Source: JAJVID01 sp035275805 (GTDB lineage: Bacteria; Acidobacteriota; Blastocatellia; RBC074). Taken from it: a DNA stretch of 15,620 nt. Under the pieces are notes generated by a model. It was not told the origin of the DNA, did no database searches, and was given only the letters and a program-made list of their open reading frames with translations. The stretch lies in the NCBI GenBank assembly GCA_035275805.1, contig DATEMG010000453.1, positions 1 through 15,620 of the forward strand, in the 5' to 3' direction. This document shows, piece by piece, positions 15,243 to 15,620 of the stretch. Numbering within the stretch: the first letter of the stretch is position 1; each line of letters opens with the position of its first letter. Both the position numbers and the translations under genes were made by a program.

Positions 15243-15309
15243 GACTTTGGTCTTTTCGCCTTAATTCCCGTTTTGGACAGACTTCAGTCTATCCATTCCG
15301 ACTAAGGTC
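15243..15309. repeat. Three GACT-NN-RGTC imperfect palindromes
   Basis: Three related decamers occur at 15243-15252 (GACTTTGGTC), 15280-15289 (GACTTCAGTC, flanked by A and T to give 12 bases) and 15300-15309 (GACTAAGGTC). On the minus strand the first and third are each preceded by AAAA, giving a shared AAAAGACC. They fill the gap upstream of the TPR gene, and the third contains the stop of the small ORF. They could be a dispersed intergenic repeat or a set of operator sites; the sequence does not decide. Confidence 0.55.
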
Positions 15310-15589
15310 TTTTGGGCTTGTACCTGCTTTTCTTGTGACAGTATTTTTTATCGCTGTCGCGGCAGGTTATTGATGTCTCGAATGGCTCCTCGGAGCCGGG
15401 ACCATTGTCAGCCATAGGATCTATCGAATAATCGATGCCGGCCTTAAACAATCCGGCAAAGGTCGGGGATTTGGGCGCCCCGGGCGCGGTCGCTCCCTGA
15501 ACGCCAATTTGGGCGCCGCGAGCGGCGCCACTCGCGCCTGCGGCCATGCGCGCGCGCTTCCAGCCCATGCCACGTGGCGATTGTGACAT
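15302..15589 (-). CDS. Hypothetical small protein, 95 residues
   Basis: I do not recognise this ORF. It opens MSQSPRGMGWKRARM, has an Ala- and Gly-rich middle (~16-40) and ends in a very basic tail with Cys and Lys (CRDSDKKYCHKKSRYKPKRP, ~76-95). No signal peptide, membrane segment or domain is visible. The GGGGGA stretch ~7 bases before ATG 15589 could serve as ribosome site. Against a real gene: the coding stretch is low in complexity, contains a strong GC hairpin at 15512-15529 and an 11-base direct repeat read in two frames, and its stop lies in a palindromic repeat. It may be a chance frame in intergenic DNA or the remnant of a gene. Confidence 0.35.
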   Translation of the reverse strand: MSQSPRGMGWKRARMAAGASGAARGAQIGVQGATAPGAPKSPTFAGLFKAGIDYSIDPMADNGPGSEEPFETSITCRDSDKKYCHKKSRYKPKRP

Positions 15590-15620
15590 CTCTTTTCCCC
15601 CCGCCGGGCGACCTTCCTCT

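Noticed and set aside
15512..15529. GC-rich hairpin (8-bp stem) as a terminator or RNA element
   Set aside because: It lies in a generally GC-rich stretch, has no T tract on either side, and could be composition alone.

Overview
The window carries one compact exopolysaccharide or capsule locus, with every supported gene on the minus strand, so transcription runs from the right edge towards the left. GC content looks moderately high. The gene content, the TPR/jelly-roll protein and the palindromic intergenic repeats would fit an environmental Gram-negative such as an Acidobacteriota member. That taxon is an impression from style; no rRNA or marker gene supports it. The outer-membrane exporter and the two-membrane logic of the locus do point to a diderm.

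Layout in transcription order (right to left): a small hypothetical ORF (15302-15589); a short spacer with three GACT-NN-RGTC palindromes; a TPR plus jelly-roll membrane-anchored protein (13943-15229); a Wzy/WaaL-type polymerase or ligase (12533-13927); a Wza-type SLBB exporter (11370-12536); a Wzc/GumC-type co-polymerase with a fused BY-kinase (8868-11327); a left-handed beta-helix acyltransferase (8108-8863); an ABC-2 permease (7179-8042, Wzm-type) and its ATPase with a C-terminal substrate domain (5869-7113, Wzt-type), separated by a perfect 42-bp palindrome; a G/C-rich inverted repeat that contains the ATPase stop codon; then a sugar-nucleotide block of Gfo/Idh/MocA dehydrogenase (4788-5795), NAD-dependent epimerase (3757-4785), DegT-type aminotransferase (2624-3754) and a second beta-helix acetyltransferase (1895-2617); and finally a GT-B-like glycosyltransferase (1-1865) that runs off the left edge. 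Several junctions overlap or have gaps of 2-15 bases, which suggests translational coupling.

Together the genes describe synthesis of an amino- and acyl-modified sugar nucleotide, glycosyl transfer, export through an ABC transporter, and chain-length control and outer-membrane passage through Wzc/Wza, with a polymerase or ligase present. Having an ABC exporter next to Wzy/Wzc/Wza-type genes and no Wzx flippase in view is the main functional puzzle.

I do not see a wholly new system here. The unexplained signals are the repeats: a 42-bp palindrome between permease and ATPase, a matching half-element at the left edge that is read into the glycosyltransferase tail, a G-rich inverted repeat that supplies the last dozen codons of the ATPase, and palindromes at the end of the small ORF. 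No tRNA, rRNA, CRISPR array, transposase or convincing promoter or terminator was found.
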